The position numbers and the translations under genes are program-made. The notes beneath the pieces were generated by a model. The model ran no database searches, was not told the DNA's origin, and saw only the letters and a list, made by a program, of their open reading frames with translations. From Acidobacteriota bacterium (lineage in GTDB: Bacteria > Acidobacteriota > Vicinamibacteria > Vicinamibacterales > JAKQTR01), in the NCBI GenBank assembly GCA_029562975.1, contig JAKQTR010000043.1, positions 1-64,000 of the forward strand: DNA of 64,000 nt, in the 5' to 3' direction. Shown here one piece after another: positions 57,184 through 64,000 of the stretch (positions are counted from its first letter, which is position 1; every line of letters begins with the position of its first letter).

Positions 57184-58545
57184 GTGCCCAGCATGACGCC
57201 CCACGCTCATGGCGGAACCCGAGCGACGGCAGCGGGGCTCTGCCTCGCGTTGTTCGTCGCCTACAACGCCAACGGCCGTGAGATCGGGAGCTACGACAGC
57301 CTGCCCACCAAGCTGGCCGCGCGGGAATTCCTGCTCCGGGGAACGTTGAAGCTGAACTACGCGGTCGGGGCATTGCCGGAGCTGGCCCAGCGCTGGGGAT
57401 TCGTGCTTGGGAAGGATGGCTCCTACCGTTCCGTGTACTCGCCGGCGCCATCCATCATCGCGGCCGGCCTCACGTGGCCCTTCTCGAAGTCGGGGATCGT
57501 CAATCTTCGAGCCCCGCGCGCGCCGGCGCTCATGGCCAAGGCGACCGCCTCTCTGCTGGTTGCGCTGGCGGCCGCCCTGGCGTTCATCAGCGCCCGGCAG
57601 CGACTGCCGCAAGGTCGGGCGCTGTTCCTGGCCATCGGCCTGGCTTTGGGAACCGGCTACTGGTATATGGCAAGCCAGACGCTATGGCAGACCGAGACCG
57701 CCGTCCTCGGCCTGGCGCTGGCCGTGGCCGCCTTCGCGGCGCCACGGGACCTAGTGGGCATCCGGGCGGCAATCGCCATCGGAGCCGGTCTGGGGCTTGC
57801 CGCCGTGGCGCGCCCGCAGCTCGCGCCATTGGTCGCCGTACTGCTCGCCGGGACGTGGGTGAGGGCGCCGCTCAGGACCGCCCTGGTGGCGACTGCCATC
57901 ACGTTGGCATTCGGCATCGCGCTCGGCGCCGCCAATCTGCGGTGGTTTGGGGATCCGCGGGGCGCGCAGGCCTGGCTCCAGGATGTCAACGCCCGGATTC
58001 ACGGCACGCGCTCGATGTTCGTCGCGGAGCCTGGCGGCTTCATCGGCCTGCTCGTGTCGCCCAGCCGAGGGCTGATCGTGTTCAGCCCGGTCGTGCTCGT
58101 CGCCTTCGCCGGCGTGCCGCGGGCGTTCAAAGAAGGATGGCGGTCGCCCTTGCCATGGTGCGCGCTGGCGATCGCGTCGCAGTACGTCCTTTACGGGAGC
58201 TACGCCGTGTGGTGGGCCGGGCACACCTACGGGCCGCGGTATCTCGTCGATGTGCTCCCTGTCGCGGTCCCTCTTGCGGCCGTGGCGATGAGCGTGCCGC
58301 GACCCGGGCGGGTGGCCAGGATCGCCGCGGGAGCCGCGCTGGCGTGGTCGATAGGCGTCGCCGCCGTCGGCGCGTTCTGCTATCCCCACGGGCTGTGGAA
58401 CAGCCAGCCGACTGACGTCGATCTCGATCACTCGCGTCTCTGGAGCGTGTCCGACAACCAGATCGTGCGCACCTTGGCAGCGGGGTTGAGCCCGCAGAAC
58501 TTCAGGCTGTTCCACCCGGCCAGCATCCGTGTCGTGCCCGAGTAG
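57184..58545 (+). CDS. Polytopic membrane protein, GT-C glycosyltransferase-like
   Basis: This 453-residue protein has about ten hydrophobic segments and a short soluble end. An early external loop has YNANGREIGSYDSLPTKLAA with acidic residues in the usual catalytic place, and the middle has GFIGLLVSPSRGLIVFSPVVL and WWAGHTYGPRYLVDVLP, both seen in uncharacterised bacterial membrane glycosyltransferases. No substrate can be assigned. Starts at GTG 57184 or ATG 57193 are equally weak; neither has a good ribosome site. It converges on the TorD-like gene with 139 bases between. Confidence 0.65.
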   Translation: MPSMTPHAHGGTRATAAGLCLALFVAYNANGREIGSYDSLPTKLAAREFLLRGTLKLNYAVGALPELAQRWGFVLGKDGSYRSVYSPAPSIIAAGLTWPFSKSGIVNLRAPRAPALMAKATASLLVALAAALAFISARQRLPQGRALFLAIGLALGTGYWYMASQTLWQTETAVLGLALAVAAFAAPRDLVGIRAAIAIGAGLGLAAVARPQLAPLVAVLLAGTWVRAPLRTALVATAITLAFGIALGAANLRWFGDPRGAQAWLQDVNARIHGTRSMFVAEPGGFIGLLVSPSRGLIVFSPVVLVAFAGVPRAFKEGWRSPLPWCALAIASQYVLYGSYAVWWAGHTYGPRYLVDVLPVAVPLAAVAMSVPRPGRVARIAAGAALAWSIGVAAVGAFCYPHGLWNSQPTDVDLDHSRLWSVSDNQIVRTLAAGLSPQNFRLFHPASIRVVPE

Positions 58546-58684
58546 CCGCGGGGCGCCTCCCCGCGCTGGCCGGGAAGGTGCACTTGTTCTGCTTCATCGG
58601 CTGGAGGATTTCCGCTAGCGGCGTGCCGCCCTGGCCGCCCGGGGCCCTGCCGCCGGCGGCATGCCGGCGCGGCTGCGATCCCGG

Positions 58685-59335
58685 CTACACCGTCCCGCAC
58701 TCCGCCTGGCCGCATTCATTGTCTGACCCGGCGCCGCCCAGCGGCAGCGGACTGCCGCGCGGCGGGCCGGCCCGTCCGAGCAGTGCGCGGCCGGCGAGGG
58801 CGAGGTACGGCGGGCCGCCGGCCTCGAGCGCCCGCGCCACAGGTTCCGCCATCCCGGCCAGGTGCTCGGCGCGGAAGGCGGCCATGGCGTCGGCCGTGAT
58901 GTCGGCGCCTTCGGGATCGTTCGACGCCGCCGCATACGCCTGCTTCATCGCGAGGTACGACACGAAGCCTGCCTCGACCGAGAGATGATCGGCCGGTTCG
59001 GGCGAATCGGGCCGGTATGCGAAGGCTTCGTAATACGCGCCGAGCTCGGACAGGAGGTACCCGGGCCGCATGCCACCGGCGTAGGTGACCTCGCGCAGCG
59101 AGACCGGCCCGCCGGCTCCGAACAGCGAGTGGTACAGCCCCTCGGACGCTTCCGTCTGAGCGGCGTGCGCCGCGGCCTGCAGCGCCGGGTCGCGGCAGTC
59201 CCGGCCGAGGGCCGCGACGTGCGCCCGCCAGCCCGGTCCCGGGCACTCGAACAGCAGGGCGATCAGCCGCCAGGCGGCGGCTTCGAGGAGAAGCGCCTCG
59301 GGGCCGGCCTCCGAGCGCCGCAGACCCTCGGTCAC
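58685..59335 (-). CDS. TorD/DmsD-family molybdoenzyme maturation chaperone
   Basis: This 216-residue all-helical protein is of the TorD family, the cytoplasmic chaperones that bind the apo catalytic subunit and its Tat signal while the molybdenum cofactor is inserted. Matching segments are LIALLFECPGPGW, the middle LGAYYEAFAYRPDSPEPADH (the family's E-PDH motif) and LSVEAGFVSYLAMKQ. Its GTG start overlaps the gamma-subunit stop as GTGA. The order alpha, beta, gamma, chaperone matches operons of type II DMSO-reductase enzymes such as ethylbenzene dehydrogenase. The C-terminal tail after residue 185 is low-complexity. Confidence 0.85.
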   Translation of the reverse strand: MTEGLRRSEAGPEALLLEAAAWRLIALLFECPGPGWRAHVAALGRDCRDPALQAAAHAAQTEASEGLYHSLFGAGGPVSLREVTYAGGMRPGYLLSELGAYYEAFAYRPDSPEPADHLSVEAGFVSYLAMKQAYAAASNDPEGADITADAMAAFRAEHLAGMAEPVARALEAGGPPYLALAGRALLGRAGPPRGSPLPLGGAGSDNECGQAECGTV

Positions 59336-60195
59336 CGCGCGCCCCCGGCCAGGAGTGGAATCCAGCCCGTCCGCATCTTGCGGGCGCCCGCCTCATGCTG
59401 CGACCCCTGCCACACGGCAAACGCGACGCTGGTGCGCTGCCCGTCCCGCACGTCCTGCGGCCAGGGTCGCGCGATCACGACCATCCAGGAGCCAGCGGCC
59501 CAGATGCCACGGCCCGTCGATCCCCGCGGCGCTGCCGGTTCGGAGGTGCCGGGGCCCTGGGCCACGAGCTCCTCCACCGGCGCCGTCCTCGGGCCGCTGC
59601 GGTTGTTGTCCAGCGCCCGGGCGGGCGCGTACCGGCGCGCCATGTCCGCCTGCTCCGGCGACCCGGGAACCAGCGGCCTCGCGTTGAACGGATAGGGATC
59701 CACGTAGGCGTTCGGGTACAGGTCGCGAATCGAGTCCCCGCGGCCGTTGACGATGGCCTGCCAATCGGCCCGCCAGTAGACCACGTCCACCGGCCTGCCG
59801 ATCTCGCCCATCTGGGGGGCGGGCGGCTGCGGTCCGTTCTGCTGCGGGATTTGCACGGCGCAGGCATCCACCATCTGCGCCGGCCCGGGCGTGTCGCTCT
59901 TCGTCGTGTCCGCCCAGTTCAGCCGGAAGGCGACTGTCTCGCCGTTCGTCAGCGCCCGGATGCGCACCTCCGCCGTCGAGGGGGCGAGGAGCCGGGGCTC
60001 GACGAGATCCTGCGGGATCATCTTCGCGACGTGCTCGGGCGCGGCGTTCCAGACCGCCTCGTCGGGCGCGGCCGGCAGCACGGCCGTCCTGACGGCGACG
60101 ACCTCCTGGACCGGCGCCGGCGGCTTCGCGCACGCTGCCGCCAGGCTGGCCGCGGTGAGGACGGAGGCTGCGAGCAGCTGGCGTCGGGCTCTCAT
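59332..60195 (-). CDS. Heme b-binding gamma subunit of a type II DMSO-reductase-family enzyme
   Basis: This 287-residue protein has an export signal ending ASLAAACAKPP that may be a lipobox with Cys22. The rest is the beta-sandwich heme domain of the EbdC/DdhC/SerC type: VAFRLNWADTTKSDTPGPAQ, then MGEIGRPVDVVYWRADWQ with Met129 and near the end KMRTGWIPL with Lys273. In EbdC the heme is held by a Met and a Lys at equivalent places, so these two are the probable axial ligands. It passes electrons between the Fe-S beta subunit and a periplasmic carrier. A lipid anchor would be unusual, since known gamma subunits are soluble. Confidence 0.82.
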   Translation of the reverse strand: MRARRQLLAASVLTAASLAAACAKPPAPVQEVVAVRTAVLPAAPDEAVWNAAPEHVAKMIPQDLVEPRLLAPSTAEVRIRALTNGETVAFRLNWADTTKSDTPGPAQMVDACAVQIPQQNGPQPPAPQMGEIGRPVDVVYWRADWQAIVNGRGDSIRDLYPNAYVDPYPFNARPLVPGSPEQADMARRYAPARALDNNRSGPRTAPVEELVAQGPGTSEPAAPRGSTGRGIWAAGSWMVVIARPWPQDVRDGQRTSVAFAVWQGSQHEAGARKMRTGWIPLLAGGAR

Positions 60196-60265
60196 GGGCT
60201 CCTCGACTCGACAGCGCCCGGGGCGGCAGGGCTGCTCTGCGGGAGCAGCCCGGCCCGCCGCCGGA

Positions 60266-64000
<3,735 letters not shown>

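Overview
The window is a high-GC bacterial chromosomal segment. Dense genes with GTG and ATG starts, many Tat-type Gfo/Idh/MocA oxidoreductases, a DUF1080 protein, an S1 sulfatase, M16 and M1 peptidases and several GT-C membrane proteins together suggest a soil or sediment Acidobacteriota of the Vicinamibacteria type. This placement is inference from gene content; no rRNA or other taxonomic marker lies in the window.

Positions 1-16,500 are accessory DNA. After the edge of an NrfH-type cytochrome gene, a secreted phosphatase and a Tat-exported flavoprotein comes an IS3 element. It cuts off an adenine-methyltransferase gene that sits with a DUF4143 ATPase and a frameshifted SNF2 helicase, so this is a wrecked defence or restriction locus. 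Next are a tiny triple-repeat Cys/His protein, an IS256 remnant, a GT-C membrane protein, an IS1380 remnant, an intact catalase, a second IS256 fragment and a broken tyrosine recombinase beside a tRNA-Ser(GGA). It looks like a decayed genomic island at a tRNA.

Positions 16,600-30,600 hold core-type genes: a PhzF-like enzyme overlapping glycogen branching enzyme, a secreted protease/foldase group (M16 twin-domain peptidase, cyclophilin, M1 peptidase, membrane protein), a DUF1080 protein, a two-gene polyamine unit (ornithine-decarboxylase-like plus deoxyhypusine-synthase-like) and a methyltransferase.

Positions 30,600-38,700 carry a propeller-phosphoesterase fusion, an EEP-family enzyme and a FecBCD-type ABC importer. 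The importer is divergent from nikR, with a 31-bp inverted repeat between them, which points to nickel uptake.

Positions 38,700-55,000 look like a glycan/amino-sugar region: an Ntn-type amidohydrolase, a GH2 glycosidase with discoidin-like regions, an S1 sulfatase, three Tat-type Gfo/Idh/MocA proteins, a NahK-like sugar kinase, two tandem phosphohexomutases (the second without its catalytic serine) and a nitrilase-family hydrolase.

Positions 55,000-64,000 contain two divergent polytopic GT-C-like proteins and a minus-strand operon for a type II DMSO-reductase-family molybdoenzyme: alpha (cut by the window end), four-cluster Fe-S beta, heme b gamma and TorD-like chaperone. Its substrate cannot be read from the sequence.
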